A stretch of 64,000 nucleotides of DNA from Flavobacterium zepuense (GTDB lineage: Bacteria; Bacteroidota; Bacteroidia; Flavobacteriales; Flavobacteriaceae). Under the pieces are notes generated by a model. It was not told the origin of the DNA, searched no databases, and worked only from the letters and a program-made list of their open reading frames with translations. Position 1 is the first letter of the stretch; every line of letters starts with the position of its first letter. The translations under genes and the position numbers were made by a program. Below, one piece after another: positions 16,050-25,467 of the stretch. The DNA lies in contig NZ_VJVZ01000006.1 in the NCBI RefSeq assembly GCF_007097145.1, positions 1 to 64,000 on the forward strand. Reading direction: 5' to 3'.

Positions 16050-17366
16050 TTATGAGGCTTGCTGAAGTGTCAGCTTCCTTTTCATTTCATCAAGTTCCTG
16101 CTGCATCCTGACTATCGCTTCCATAGATATTTCAGGTTTCGAATTATCTTTGGTTTTTAGTTTCAATTTCAGGTCATGCATTTCCTTCGCAATGCTTTTT
16201 TGCTCCGTAATAGCATATTCCTCTGTTTGTTTTACAGACTGGTGCCCAAGCAACTCTTTAACGATATGTATCGGCACATTGTTAGCAAGGGTGACGGTAC
16301 TACCGAAGGTTCGCCTTGCTTTATGTGTATTAAGCTCAGATGTAATGCCACATAAATCCGCTATTTCTTTAAGGTAGGCATTCATCCTTTGATTTGATTT
16401 TACAGGCAGGACGCTGCCACGTTTAAGGCAAAGCGGATGGTTTTTATACCGTGCTATGATCTCTGAAGCTTGTGGCAATAATGGTACGTTGGTTTCTGAA
16501 CCAGTTTTTTGGCGTTCTATCATTATCCACGGCTCTCCATCAATACCATTTTTTATATCGACAGGCCTAAGGTTAAATGCATCAATGTAAGCCAGTCCTG
16601 TATAGCATTGGAATATAAATACGTCCCTAACTACTCCTAATCTTGAAGTTGAAAAATCATGGTGCTCCAATTTGTAAAGCTCTTCGCTGGTCAAGGGCTT
16701 CTTATTGGTTTTTGTTTTTTTACCCTTAAAACTCTTAAACGGATCGCCCGATATTATTTCCCTGTCTATAGCTCTCAGCACAATCTTTTTAAAGTTTGCT
16801 ATGTACTTAAGGGTTGTGTTATTACTACAGTTCCTTACCGTCTTAAGGTAGAATTCATAATCCTTGACGAACTCATAATTTAAGTCACGGAACTCCATTT
16901 CATCCACATGATATTTGAATTGCATGAACTCCTGCACATGCTTTCTTGCAGTTACATAACGTTCGCGCGTGCCATCTGCGTACTCGCCCCTTTTAACCAA
17001 TGCCGCCAATTCATCATTATGTATCTGAAATTCTTCAAGTACTTTTGCCTTTGACACAGTTTTGCCAAGCAGATAGTCCATAAGCTTCTGCGCCGTAACT
17101 GAGCGCTCATTGTAAAGCAAATCAGATTTGTACTGGTTTAATTTCATTTCGATGGCGTCCAGGAATAGGTTGAGCATGCGCGCATCCTCCTTATTTCCCG
17201 TAGCGCGTTCGGTTTTTTGATCCCATCGTGTCACATCCCATTTTCGTTTGGTGGAGGTTTCTTTGGGAAGGCCGTCTACTGTAACTCTCAGGTAAATGAA
17301 CCTAATGTTGTTCTTCTTGTTTGGAGTCTTCAAAAAGAAGGTTAGTCCAATGCTGCTTGATAACAT
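16050..17366 (-). CDS. int: Tyrosine recombinase (ICE integrase)
   Basis: A 438-residue site-specific recombinase of the Bacteroidetes type: N-terminal arm-binding part (1-115), SAM-like core-binding domain (about 115-205) and catalytic domain (about 225-410). Visible catalytic residues are Lys near 289 (RQKTGSE), HxxR at 349-352 (HKARRTF), His at 376 (LGHQS) and Tyr at 385 (EEYA). The position of the first catalytic Arg (TG-L-R in other families) reads TGLAYID, so that Arg is absent, as described for IntDOT. The gene faces the 3' end of tRNA-Ser 284 bp away, the standard layout for an integrase next to its attachment site. The C-terminal 30 residues are a coiled-coil-like extension. Confidence 0.93.
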   Translation of the reverse strand: MLSSSIGLTFFLKTPNKKNNIRFIYLRVTVDGLPKETSTKRKWDVTRWDQKTERATGNKEDARMLNLFLDAIEMKLNQYKSDLLYNERSVTAQKLMDYLLGKTVSKAKVLEEFQIHNDELAALVKRGEYADGTRERYVTARKHVQEFMQFKYHVDEMEFRDLNYEFVKDYEFYLKTVRNCSNNTTLKYIANFKKIVLRAIDREIISGDPFKSFKGKKTKTNKKPLTSEELYKLEHHDFSTSRLGVVRDVFIFQCYTGLAYIDAFNLRPVDIKNGIDGEPWIMIERQKTGSETNVPLLPQASEIIARYKNHPLCLKRGSVLPVKSNQRMNAYLKEIADLCGITSELNTHKARRTFGSTVTLANNVPIHIVKELLGHQSVKQTEEYAITEQKSIAKEMHDLKLKLKTKDNSKPEISMEAIVRMQQELDEMKRKLTLQQAS

Positions 17367-17467
17367 AATTCAACTTTTTAAATTGTTATTAAATGTCGAA
17401 CTATAGCGCTTTGAAATCAAGTCGTTAAGCTGCTTTACATGTTGGTAAACAGCTACTTATGCGATAT

Positions 17468-17516
17468 TTTGTGGCATTTTTTTTAAAAATAAAAAATGCC
17501 ACAAATCTGCCACAAA
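17468..17516. repeat. Three TTTGTGGCA repeats, candidate integrase arm sites
   Basis: The 9-mer TTTGTGGCA occurs at 17468-17476, and its reverse complement TGCCACAAA at 17497-17505 and 17508-17516. The first two form a long AT-rich inverted repeat around 17468-17505. The cluster lies between the integrase start and the tRNA-Ser gene, where arm-type integrase or excisionase sites are expected. That function is inferred. A hairpin acting on transcription is an alternative. Confidence 0.5.
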
Positions 17517-17563
17517 AAGTTTGGGCATTTTTGAAAATTTTGGTGGTACAGGCTTAAATGAAA

Positions 17564-17594
17564 AAAACCTGCAAATCCAAAATTTGCAGGTTTT
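17564..17594. terminator. Hairpin terminator downstream of tRNA-Ser
   Basis: A perfect 13-bp stem (17564-17576 with 17582-17594) has loop CCAAA, with A-tract on the left arm and T-tract on the right, so it can act in both directions. It lies 56 bp past the 3' end of the minus-strand tRNA gene and insulates the integrase promoter from tRNA transcription. Confidence 0.8.
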
Positions 17595-17680
17595 ATCAAG
17601 CTTTTAAAGATACTTTCCCTATATTTAATATGGAAAGTTCACCTATGTGCGGAGAAAGAGGGATTCGAACCCCCGGACCT
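17595..17680. other. Probable ICE attachment site region (tRNA-Ser 3' end)
   Basis: GC content falls from the tra-type DNA on the left to chromosomal DNA on the right across this region. The integrase gene abuts it and the tRNA 3' end points into the element, which together suggest that the recombination core overlaps the 3' part of tRNA-Ser. The matching direct repeat would be at the far end of the element, outside the window, so the exact core cannot be placed. Confidence 0.45.
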
Positions 17681-17734
17681 GTTACAGTCAACAGTTTTCA
17701 AGACTGCCGCAATCGACCACTCTGCCATTTCTCC
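17650..17734 (-). tRNA. tRNA-Ser (anticodon UGA)
   Basis: An 85-base tRNA on the minus strand. The 7-bp acceptor stem GGAGAAA/TTTCTCC is perfect (17728-17734 with 17651-17657), the T-arm contains GGTTCGAATCC, and the anticodon loop CTTGAAA gives anticodon UGA. A long variable arm, typical of serine tRNAs, lies between anticodon and T arms. The discriminator base is G, and CCA is not encoded. It is a common integration target for mobile elements. Confidence 0.95.
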
Positions 17735-17881
17735 AGTAAGCTGCAAATCATTCCTTCATTGCGGTTGCAAATATAGTAACCTTTTCCGGTTTTGCAAATA
17801 GATTTGAAGCAAAAATTGTAAAAATTTCAGTGTCTTTTTTTAACCTTTTCATTAACTGAAACTTAATGAAAATAAAATCTT

Positions 17882-19024
17882 TTAAAAATTTACATATTCA
17901 TCAATATTTAGTCCGTATCCGGTCATCCCAACGCGTTTTGCCTGTTCAGAATTTGTAAGCAGGCGTATGTTGCAAATGTCAATATCATGTAAAATTTGCG
18001 CTCCTATACCAAAATCTTTAACATCCATCTTTACCTGTGGCGCTTTAGATGTACCGTTAGCCTGTAATTCTTTTAGCTCTGTAATACGCGTTAAAAGTTC
18101 AGAGGGCTGCACTTCCTGATTTATAAACAGTATAGCACCCTTACCTTCGTCATTAATGCGTTTAAACATACTTTCAAGCTTAGTATCCGGATTGCTTGTT
18201 AGCGTGCCTAAAATGTCGTTATTTATCTGTGTGGTGTTTATACGGGTAAGCACCGGCTCGCCAATATTCCAACTGCCTTTAGTTAAGGCAACGTGAATTT
18301 GCTTATTAGTGGTTTGCTCATAAGCCCTTAACCTGAAATCGCCAAAGCGTGTTTGTATCTCAAAGTCCTCTTTTTTCTTAATAAGACTGTCGTGCTGCAT
18401 TCTGTAAGCAACAAGCGCCTCAATAGAAATAAGTTTAAGGTCCAATTTCTTAGCAGCTTTAGCCAATTCCGGCAAACGTGCCATAGAGCCGTCTTCGTTT
18501 AGTATTTCCACTAATATACCCGCCGGTTTAAAACCTGCAAGCCTTGCAAGGTCGATAGCAGCCTCTGTATGGCCGGTACGGCGCAGTACACCGCCTTGTT
18601 TAGCCCTTAGCGGGAAAATATGCCCAGGACGCCCAAAATCGCTACCTGTAGTAGTATCTTCTACAAGAGCTTTGATGGTTTTTGCCCTATCGTGAACCGA
18701 TATACCAGTGGTACAGCCGTGACCTAACAAATCTATAGTTACTGTAAATTGCGTTTCGTGCAGTACGGTATTTTTTGTAACCATAGGAGGCAGGTCTAAC
18801 TCATCGGCGCGTGCCTCTGTAATAGGGGCACAAATAAGGCCGCGGCCGTGGGTAGCCATAAAATTTATCATCTCCGGCGTTACCTTCTCGGCAGCTGCAA
18901 TAAAATCGCCTTCATTTTCACGGTCTTCGTCATCAACAACAATAATTACTTTACCGTTGCGTATATCTTCAATAGCTTCTTCTATAGTATTAAGCTGTAT
19001 TTTTTCTTCAGCAGAAATTATCAT
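17882..19024 (-). CDS. ribB: 3,4-dihydroxy-2-butanone-4-phosphate synthase with degenerate GTP cyclohydrolase II-like domain
   Basis: A 380-residue protein of riboflavin synthesis. Residues 1 to about 205 are a complete DHBP synthase, converting ribulose 5-phosphate to the four-carbon precursor: [10 protein letters not shown] near 31, HGRGLIC near 79, [11 protein letters not shown] near 132 and RTGHTEA near 149. Residues 210-380 align in outline with GTP cyclohydrolase II ([11 protein letters not shown] start, [12 protein letters not shown] end). They lack the zinc-binding Cys cluster, since the usual HSECLTGD/CDCG region reads [16 protein letters not shown], so that activity is probably lost. 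The start overlaps the lptF/G-like stop by 4 bp (ATGA). Confidence 0.9.
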   Translation of the reverse strand: MIISAEEKIQLNTIEEAIEDIRNGKVIIVVDDEDRENEGDFIAAAEKVTPEMINFMATHGRGLICAPITEARADELDLPPMVTKNTVLHETQFTVTIDLLGHGCTTGISVHDRAKTIKALVEDTTTGSDFGRPGHIFPLRAKQGGVLRRTGHTEAAIDLARLAGFKPAGILVEILNEDGSMARLPELAKAAKKLDLKLISIEALVAYRMQHDSLIKKKEDFEIQTRFGDFRLRAYEQTTNKQIHVALTKGSWNIGEPVLTRINTTQINNDILGTLTSNPDTKLESMFKRINDEGKGAILFINQEVQPSELLTRITELKELQANGTSKAPQVKMDVKDFGIGAQILHDIDICNIRLLTNSEQAKRVGMTGYGLNIDEYVNF

Positions 19025-20502
19025 GCTTCTTTAGTTTTTGATTTAAACAATTTATTAAATGCCTTTTGAAACGGCATCAGGATGTTATCCATATTTATAA
19101 GGCCAATATCATTCGTGGCCCTGTAGGTTAACAATATGGCAAGCGGACTAAGCACAAAGGTAGACATCCATGAGCCCAGGAAAGGAGGGATGCCGTTTTC
19201 TTGCGCCAGTTTCCTGCCAAAAGTGTTTATAAAGTGGAATATTATAAATATGAGTACTGCGAAAACTATAGGTAGTCCCAATCCTCCTTTACGGATGATA
19301 GCTCCAAGTGGCGCACCTATAAAAAACATGAGGATACAGGCAAACGCAATTACAAATTTTTCGTAAAGTGCAAGCCAGTGGCTGTTTATGTTCTTTACTT
19401 TTTCAAAAAGGTCTTTTTCGCCCGATGACACCACATAATCAGTACTAACCACATTGTTATTGGCAACTTCCAGCACACGTACCCTGTCAACTTTCTGAAC
19501 CACACCTAAAAGATCTTTCGGCAGGCTGTCAATGGCAGCTTTCTTAACTTCTTTAGCTTTTAACGTATCTGTAATGGCTCGTATGGGTTTTGGTATAGGT
19601 GCGAGGGTATTGTAAGGGCGCTGTACAATATTATCTGCAATGGTTTTAGCCTCTTTATTATATGTAGATTGCAGCGAATCAAGCGTATAGTTAAGTTCGG
19701 TAACGTTTAGCATGTTATTGGTATGTGCTATCTGCTCCTCATCTTCGTCGTTAGAGTTAAGCATAGTAAGGTCTATATTCATTACCTGCTTTGTAAAGCT
19801 GCTCTTCGCAAACGGCTGCTTTTGGCGTTCCGCAGGATTGTTTGACGATATATCTTCATAATAATAGCCATCAAACAGTTCAAGCTGAAGTAAATTCGAC
19901 TTTTCGCTGCTCTTAAGCAACCCGGTTTTAGAACGGATGATAGTAACATCTACAGCTCCGGGCTTACGTTTGTGTATGGTAACACCAGTAAGCTTCTCGC
20001 CATTTTCGCCACTTTTTTTATCTACTTTAATATTAAAGGTACCAATTGAATTAAATTGGCCCTCTACAATTGCCATAGCAGGCTTGCGCTGGATGATATT
20101 TTTACGAAGGTTAAGGAATTTATATTCGGCCTTTGGTATAACGTTGTTGGCAAAAAAATAAGCTACAATGCTTAACCCAAATATAAATATAATAAGGCTG
20201 CGCATTGCCCTGTTTAAGGAGATGCCCGACGATTTCATCGCGGCAAATTCATAGTTTTCGGCAAAATTACCAAAGGTCATTATAGATGCCAGCAAGATAG
20301 ATAGTGGCAATACCAGCGGTACTATTTTGGGCGAATAAAAAAGCAGAAATTTAAGCACCAGCCATGCATCAAGATCTTTACCGGCAAGCTCGGCAATAAA
20401 TAGCCAGATGCCCTGCAATATAAAGATAAAGAACAGGATAATAAATACCGACGCAAAGGTCTGGATGAATGAGGTAAGGATGTAACGGTCTAAGATTTTC
20501 AC
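19021..20502 (-). CDS. LptF/LptG family LPS-export permease
   Basis: A 493-residue inner-membrane protein of the YjgP/YjgQ family, part of the ABC machine that moves lipopolysaccharide to the outer membrane. It starts with [16 protein letters not shown], followed by helices near residues 13-33, 57-77 and 100-120. A periplasmic beta-jellyroll region (about 130-370) and three C-terminal helices (385-475) including [12 protein letters not shown] follow. The periplasmic part is longer than in E. coli LptG. LptF and LptG cannot be separated with certainty by eye; a second copy is not in the window. It lies 10 bp downstream of the LolA-like gene. Confidence 0.9.
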   Translation of the reverse strand: MKILDRYILTSFIQTFASVFIILFFIFILQGIWLFIAELAGKDLDAWLVLKFLLFYSPKIVPLVLPLSILLASIMTFGNFAENYEFAAMKSSGISLNRAMRSLIIFIFGLSIVAYFFANNVIPKAEYKFLNLRKNIIQRKPAMAIVEGQFNSIGTFNIKVDKKSGENGEKLTGVTIHKRKPGAVDVTIIRSKTGLLKSSEKSNLLQLELFDGYYYEDISSNNPAERQKQPFAKSSFTKQVMNIDLTMLNSNDEDEEQIAHTNNMLNVTELNYTLDSLQSTYNKEAKTIADNIVQRPYNTLAPIPKPIRAITDTLKAKEVKKAAIDSLPKDLLGVVQKVDRVRVLEVANNNVVSTDYVVSSGEKDLFEKVKNINSHWLALYEKFVIAFACILMFFIGAPLGAIIRKGGLGLPIVFAVLIFIIFHFINTFGRKLAQENGIPPFLGSWMSTFVLSPLAILLTYRATNDIGLINMDNILMPFQKAFNKLFKSKTKEA

Positions 20503-20512
20503 CGGGAAAGGG

Positions 20513-21184
20513 TTAGTCTAATTTATTAACGTAATAATTAGGATATTTACTTTCGGTAAAGGTAAAATGATTTTTTGACAAAGGCTGGTTTGTTTTAAAA
20601 GAATTAATAGTAAATGTGGTTCTTGTACCATCTTTATCTATTTGCAGCAGGTTATAAATGTGTTTTGTTTGAGAATCTATACCTATAAGTATTTCTTTAG
20701 TATTGTCTTTAGAGTCGGTAGGGGTAAGCTTTATCAGCTGTATTTTTCTGCCTTTTACATTTTGAACGATATCCCACGCATACTTATAACCCGAATTAAA
20801 AAAAGTAAGCATTTTAGATGGGGTAAGGCCATCATCCTTTTTATCATCAAAATTAGATATTGTAACCTCTTCATCCTCTGGTACTATGTTGTATACTTTT
20901 TTACCGTCAAAAATACGGGTAACACCCATAAAATTAAGTACATACTTATTGCCTTGCAGCACCACATTGCCTTTACATTCCTGGTTAAGGTTTTTTTTGG
21001 CGTTGCCTAACGAGTATTTAAAATCGATAGAAATATTATTATAGCTTTTGATCTTACCACTTACCTCGTCCAGAAGTTTTTTTGCTTTTGCGGCATCCTG
21101 TGCGTGTAATGATAAGCTAAAAGTTAAAATAAAAAGCGATACTACCCTGATAAGCTTGTGCATGCTAAAAGTTGTTTTCTTCAT
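20513..21184 (-). CDS. LolA-like outer-membrane lipoprotein carrier
   Basis: A 223-residue periplasmic protein with a signal peptide (hydrophobic residues 12-25, cut after LHAQ near 28). The mature part begins with DAAKAKKLLDEVSGKIKSYNNI, followed by alternating strands with GNKYVLNFMGVTRIFDGKKVY, the LolA/LolB-like half-barrel pattern. It should shuttle lipoproteins or another hydrophobic cargo across the periplasm. Its 5' end overlaps ftsK by 20 bp and it lies directly before the LPS-export permease, so the operon joins division and envelope functions. Confidence 0.88.
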   Translation of the reverse strand: MKKTTFSMHKLIRVVSLFILTFSLSLHAQDAAKAKKLLDEVSGKIKSYNNISIDFKYSLGNAKKNLNQECKGNVVLQGNKYVLNFMGVTRIFDGKKVYNIVPEDEEVTISNFDDKKDDGLTPSKMLTFFNSGYKYAWDIVQNVKGRKIQLIKLTPTDSKDNTKEILIGIDSQTKHIYNLLQIDKDGTRTTFTINSFKTNQPLSKNHFTFTESKYPNYYVNKLD

Positions 21185-23708
21185 TTTTTAAAAATTGCTC
21201 AAGAGATGCTAAGTCCTGTACGTTAACGCTACGGGCTTTACTACCTTCAAACGGGCCTACAATACCTGCGGCTTCTAGCTGGTCTATAAGCCTGCCCGCA
21301 CGGTTGTAACCCAGTTTTAGCTTTCGCTGAAGCAATGAGGCCGAACCCTGTTGGGCGGTTACAATAACCTCTGCAGCTTCCCTGAACATCGAATCTCTTT
21401 CGCTAATGTCTATATCAAGATTAGTGCCACTTTCCTCTCCAAAGAACTCCGGAAGCAAATAAGCCTCAGGATAAGCTTTTTGGCCTCCAATAAATTCGGT
21501 AATTCTTTCAACTTCGGGAGTATCTACAAAAGCACACTGCACGCGGGTAAGGTCGTTACCCTGTGTGTATAGTAAATCTCCGCGGCCAATAAGCTGATCA
21601 GCACCCTGGCTGTCAAGGATAGTCCTTGAGTCAATTTTAGAAGTTACCCTAAAGGCTATCCTTGCCGGGAAGTTGGCCTTAATAATACCGGTAATAACGT
21701 TAACCGATGGCCTTTGCGTTGCAATAATCAAGTGGATACCAATAGCACGGGCAAGCTGCGCCAAACGTGCAATAGGGGTTTCTACCTCTTTACCGGCCGT
21801 CATAATAAGGTCGGCAAACTCATCTACCACCAATACAATGTACGGTAAAAAACGGTGGCCGTTTTCCGGGTTCAGTTTCCTTTGACGGAATTTATCGTTA
21901 TACTCCTTAATATTCCTAACCATTGCATCCTTAAGAAGGTTGTAACGGTTATCCATCTCGATACATAATGAATTTAAGGTATTGATAACCTTGGTGTTAT
22001 CTGTAATAATTGCATCGCCGTCATCGGGTAGCTTTGCCAGGTAGTGGCGCTCTATTTTATTAAATAAGGTAAGCTCTACCTTTTTAGGGTCTACCAGCAC
22101 GAATTTAACCTCGGCAGGGTGTTTTTTATAAAGTAACGATGTTAGTACGGCATTTAACCCTACCGATTTACCCTGACCCGTAGCACCGGCCATAAGCAAG
22201 TGGGGCATTTTGGCGAGGTCTACCACAAAGGTTTCGTTAGATATGGTTTTACCAAGAGCTATAGGAAGTTCCATTTCGGCAGCCTGGAATTTTGGCGAGC
22301 CAATAACGCTCTTCATAGATACCATGGTTGGGGTCTTGTTAGGTACCTCTATACCAATAGTCCCCTTACCGGGAATAGGTGCAATAATACGGATACCTAA
22401 TGCTGAAAGCGATAACGCAATATCATCTTCAAGGCTTTTTATTTTTGAGATACGGATACCCGCATCAGGTACAATTTCGTATAGCGTAACACTTGGGCCT
22501 ACGGTTGCCTTAATCTGTGCAATAGATATTTTATAGTTAAGAAGCGTTTCTACAATACGGTTCTTGTTTTCTTCTAATTCTTCCTGGTTAATGGTTATGC
22601 CACCTGCTGAATAATCTTTAAGCAGATCGATAGGGGGGAACTGGTAGTTAGAAAGCTCCAGGGTAGGGTCGAACAAACCGAAATCTTTTACCAGCCTTGA
22701 AGCGAGGTTTTCTTCTACAATATCTTCATCGGCTATTTTTTCGATAACAAAATTATCGTCAGCCGTTTCTATAATTTCATGAAGCTGCGGTGCAACCTCA
22801 ATAACAGGTTTTTGTTTAGAAACCGGATCTAAATTTATTTGAGAAGAATTTGTTATGGTAGGCTTCATAGCCTCGCGGTTAATTTCAAACTGCGATGTTG
22901 TAACCGGGGCAACCGGAGTTGGGGTAGGTACGGTTTTTAATTCGATATGGTCTAAAGCTTCATCGTATTCCTCCTCATCTACAGGCATATCCTCGTAGTT
23001 AGGTCGATTGTATTCCGGATCTTCATCCTCATCCTCTGCAACAGCAACGGGTACGGGAGCTTTTAAAGATTCTCTAACCAATTCAGGCTCTTCCAGTTCT
23101 TCATCTTCATCCTCTCTTGGTTTTCTCTCAAATAAAGACTTAATAGCATCCGGAGATATTTTAATCCTTAGGATTAAGAAGGTAAATAAAGCGAAAATTA
23201 GTACCAGTAACGTCCCGGTTTTGCCAAGGTAATCCTGCATAAACAGGTTCATTTCGTAGCCTATTACCCCGCCAAGTTCCGGCAGGTAGGCATTAAAGAA
23301 TCCGCATAATACCGATACTATTATTACAAGGAATAAATCCCAGAACAAGGTTTTTTTAAGTTTGCCAACAGGCAGGTCTAACACTAAATGCGCGCCCACT
23401 AAAAAGAAGAAGCGTATTAGTATAAACGATGCCACACCAAAGCCTTGGTATAAAAACACATAAGCCAGCCATGCGCCAAATTTACCCAGCCAGTTTTGCA
23501 CCGGCTCATTCCTTTCAGAAAACGCATCAAGCGCACTCTGGTCGGCCTGCCAGTATAAAAAATAGGAGATAAAAGAAAGCAGCAATGCCACAGAGAACAG
23601 AAAGAACAGCACACCCACCAATACTTTGTTTTGGCGCGATAATTTCCATTTTCTTTTTTCCATTACCGGTTTTTGTGTTTCCTTGGTTTCTTTTTTTGCT
23701 TTTGCCAT
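21165..23708 (-). CDS. ftsK: DNA translocase FtsK/SpoIIIE
   Basis: An 847-residue cell-division translocase. Four N-terminal membrane helices (about residues 28-180) anchor it at the septum. A short acidic/proline-rich linker (190-300) is followed by the motor domain with Walker A GATGQGKSVGLN and Walker B IVLVVDEFADLIM, and then a C-terminal winged-helix gamma domain (QRKLKLGYNRAGRLIDQLE) for reading KOPS-like sites. The linker is much shorter than in E. coli FtsK, closer to SpoIIIE. It lies 34 bp after dgkA and overlaps the lolA-like gene by 20 bp. Confidence 0.95.
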   Translation of the reverse strand: MAKAKKETKETQKPVMEKRKWKLSRQNKVLVGVLFFLFSVALLLSFISYFLYWQADQSALDAFSERNEPVQNWLGKFGAWLAYVFLYQGFGVASFILIRFFFLVGAHLVLDLPVGKLKKTLFWDLFLVIIVSVLCGFFNAYLPELGGVIGYEMNLFMQDYLGKTGTLLVLIFALFTFLILRIKISPDAIKSLFERKPREDEDEELEEPELVRESLKAPVPVAVAEDEDEDPEYNRPNYEDMPVDEEEYDEALDHIELKTVPTPTPVAPVTTSQFEINREAMKPTITNSSQINLDPVSKQKPVIEVAPQLHEIIETADDNFVIEKIADEDIVEENLASRLVKDFGLFDPTLELSNYQFPPIDLLKDYSAGGITINQEELEENKNRIVETLLNYKISIAQIKATVGPSVTLYEIVPDAGIRISKIKSLEDDIALSLSALGIRIIAPIPGKGTIGIEVPNKTPTMVSMKSVIGSPKFQAAEMELPIALGKTISNETFVVDLAKMPHLLMAGATGQGKSVGLNAVLTSLLYKKHPAEVKFVLVDPKKVELTLFNKIERHYLAKLPDDGDAIITDNTKVINTLNSLCIEMDNRYNLLKDAMVRNIKEYNDKFRQRKLNPENGHRFLPYIVLVVDEFADLIMTAGKEVETPIARLAQLARAIGIHLIIATQRPSVNVITGIIKANFPARIAFRVTSKIDSRTILDSQGADQLIGRGDLLYTQGNDLTRVQCAFVDTPEVERITEFIGGQKAYPEAYLLPEFFGEESGTNLDIDISERDSMFREAAEVIVTAQQGSASLLQRKLKLGYNRAGRLIDQLEAAGIVGPFEGSKARSVNVQDLASLEQFLKNEENNF

Positions 23709-23742
23709 GCTGGTTTACTCTACTTGGTAAAAATATCAAAAA

Positions 23743-24117
23743 TTAAAAAAATGCTGCTATCCTTGGGTAATAAATTATTGTGCCAACAACAATTGCCGCC
23801 AGTGCCGCAAAAAATACAGCGCCTGAGGCAATGTCTTTTATAAATCCTATTTTACGATTAAAATCAGGGTGAATAAAATCACAGATTTTTTCTATGGCAG
23901 TGTTAGCACCTTCTATAGCCATTACCAGGCCTATGCACATGGTTTGAAGCATCCATTCGGTAGCGGTAATGTTAAAATAAAATCCGGCTATGGTTACAGC
24001 AACGCCTAAAGAAAACTGCACCATGATGCTGTGCTCACTGCTAACGAGTTTCCACGCGCCAATAACCGAATACGTAACACTTTTAATCCTGCCTTTTACA
24101 AACCTGTTGTCTTTCAT
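23743..24117 (-). CDS. dgkA: Diacylglycerol kinase family protein
   Basis: A 124-residue membrane enzyme of the DgkA family (phosphorylates diacylglycerol or undecaprenol). It has an N-terminal basic segment, then three helices (about residues 33-50, 55-75 and 98-118) and the signature EGANTAIEKICDFI with the catalytic Glu and metal-binding residues. The length fits the family (about 120). It lies between tpx (15 bp) and ftsK (34 bp) and is probably co-transcribed. Whether the substrate is a lipid diacylglycerol or undecaprenol cannot be decided. Confidence 0.88.
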   Translation of the reverse strand: MKDNRFVKGRIKSVTYSVIGAWKLVSSEHSIMVQFSLGVAVTIAGFYFNITATEWMLQTMCIGLVMAIEGANTAIEKICDFIHPDFNRKIGFIKDIASGAVFFAALAAIVVGTIIYYPRIAAFF

Positions 24118-24132
24118 TGCCAGTTACGCTAA

Positions 24133-24630
24133 TTACAGAGCCGCAAGGGCGTTATCATAATTAGGCTCATCTTTAATATCGGCAACCTGTTCTGTATACG
24201 TAATATTGCCTTCTTCGTTTATAACTACTACAGCCCTTGAGTTAAGGCCTGCAAGAGGTCCGTCTATAATATTAAGGCCATAGCTGTTACCAAAGCTACC
24301 GTCTTTAAAGTCAGATAATGTAATCACATTGCTTAAGCCTTCGGCGCCACAAAAACGGTTTTGGGCAAAAGGAAGGTCGCGCGAAATGCAAAGTACCTTA
24401 GTGTTCTCTAAAGAACTTGCTTTCTCGTTAAATTTACGTACCGATGCAGCACAAGTACCTGTATCTACACTTGGGAATATGTTAAGTATAAGTTTACTGC
24501 CTTTAAAATCTGATAATGAAACCGTAGAAAGGTCGCCTTTTACAAGTGTAAAATCGGGTGCTGTTGTGCCTGTTTGAGGTAGTTCTCCGGTGGTGTGTAC
24601 AGGGTTGCCCCCTAATAAAATATTTGCCAT
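24133..24630 (-). CDS. tpx: Thiol peroxidase (Tpx)
   Basis: A 165-residue atypical 2-Cys peroxiredoxin reducing hydroperoxides with thioredoxin. The start is set at the ATG at 24630 ([11 protein letters not shown]), the normal Tpx N-terminus; the frame upstream is open but would add a 12-residue hydrophobic extension. The peroxidatic Cys lies in [14 protein letters not shown] (about residue 58) and a second Cys in NRFCGAEGL (about 92), the usual Tpx pair. A TACTTTTG -7 box lies 25 bp upstream on this strand. It is the first gene of the tpx-dgkA-ftsK-lolA-lpt-ribB run. Confidence 0.92.
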   Translation of the reverse strand: MANILLGGNPVHTTGELPQTGTTAPDFTLVKGDLSTVSLSDFKGSKLILNIFPSVDTGTCAASVRKFNEKASSLENTKVLCISRDLPFAQNRFCGAEGLSNVITLSDFKDGSFGNSYGLNIIDGPLAGLNSRAVVVINEEGNITYTEQVADIKDEPNYDNALAAL

Positions 24631-24654
24631 TATTTTGTGATTTGTTATAAATAG

Positions 24655-24662
24655 CAAAAGTA
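24655..24662 (-). promoter_or_regulatory. Bacteroidetes -7 box for tpx
   Basis: On the minus strand this reads TACTTTTG, matching the TAnnTTTG -7 consensus, 24 bp before the tpx ATG. No good TTTG -33 element is found at the usual spacing, so support is partial. Confidence 0.45.
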
Positions 24663-24699
24663 ACAAAATATATGGTAAACCATAGGGGGCAGTGGCTTT

Positions 24700-25449
24700 T
24701 TATAAGTACATAAACAGCATAGCAATGCTCATGGCAATCATAAGGCCGTCTTCTATAATTGTTACGGTGCTCATAGGCAGGTTAAACACCGCGCCAAGGC
24801 ATGCACACTGAATTTTCTTTTTGTTTAAAACGCTCTGTAATACCCCAAGCAGGCTAACAAACATAAGCACAGCGGTAAAAGCATTTGTAAAAATGGGTTC
24901 AAAATCTAATGCGAAACTTAATCCTAATCCCAATTCTAAAAAGGCATATATGTAACCCCAAACCGGGATTTTTTTAGCAACCACATCGTACATGGCGTAG
25001 CTGTTGGCAAACCCCTTTAGGTCGAGCATTTTAAAGAAGGAAAACGTAAGGAAGAACCCCGCCATAAAAATGCGCATAAACGTCATGCCGTTAAACATGC
25101 CGTTATATAAAGCTGCTATTGAAGATATAACGGTTATGTACCCAAATATCAACAATATGGGCTTATAGGTCTCAGCCCAGTTTTTGGCAACTTCAGGGGT
25201 GTTGCCAAATACATCTACAGGTGCAGTATGGTGGACCGAATGCTCTTCGGTTAACCGGTATTTTGGATAATCTTTTAATGCCTGCTGCAAGGCAGGGGTA
25301 GGCACGTGGCTATCCATAGTAACATCGGCCTGGCCTTTGTCAAGGTTTATAGCAACGTTGGTTACTTGTGGTAGTTGTTTTAGCAGGTAGCTTACTTTAG
25401 CTACACAGCCCTCGCAGGTCATTCCGGTAATATTATAGGTGTGGGTCAT
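24700..25449 (-). CDS. Heavy-metal-associated domain fused to MauE/DoxX-like membrane domain
   Basis: The start is set at ATG 25449 (MTHTYNITGMTCEGC); the frame upstream runs into a GC-rich repeat and is not natural coding sequence. The protein has 249 residues. Residues 1-70 are an HMA domain with the copper-binding GMTCEGC motif. Residues 95-249 form four membrane helices with a CACLG motif near 218, as in MauE/DoxX redox membrane proteins. Joining metal binding to a thiol-redox membrane domain suggests a copper-related envelope function (inference). It lies 156 bp from the AraC gene, which has its own CxxC start. Confidence 0.85.
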   Translation of the reverse strand: MTHTYNITGMTCEGCVAKVSYLLKQLPQVTNVAINLDKGQADVTMDSHVPTPALQQALKDYPKYRLTEEHSVHHTAPVDVFGNTPEVAKNWAETYKPILLIFGYITVISSIAALYNGMFNGMTFMRIFMAGFFLTFSFFKMLDLKGFANSYAMYDVVAKKIPVWGYIYAFLELGLGLSFALDFEPIFTNAFTAVLMFVSLLGVLQSVLNKKKIQCACLGAVFNLPMSTVTIIEDGLMIAMSIAMLFMYL

Positions 25450-25467
25450 AGAATTTGTTTCAAGTTT

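Noticed and set aside
24631..24666. Twelve-codon upstream extension of tpx
   Set aside because: The upstream in-frame ATG lies inside the -7 box region and would add a hydrophobic stretch not seen in Tpx proteins.
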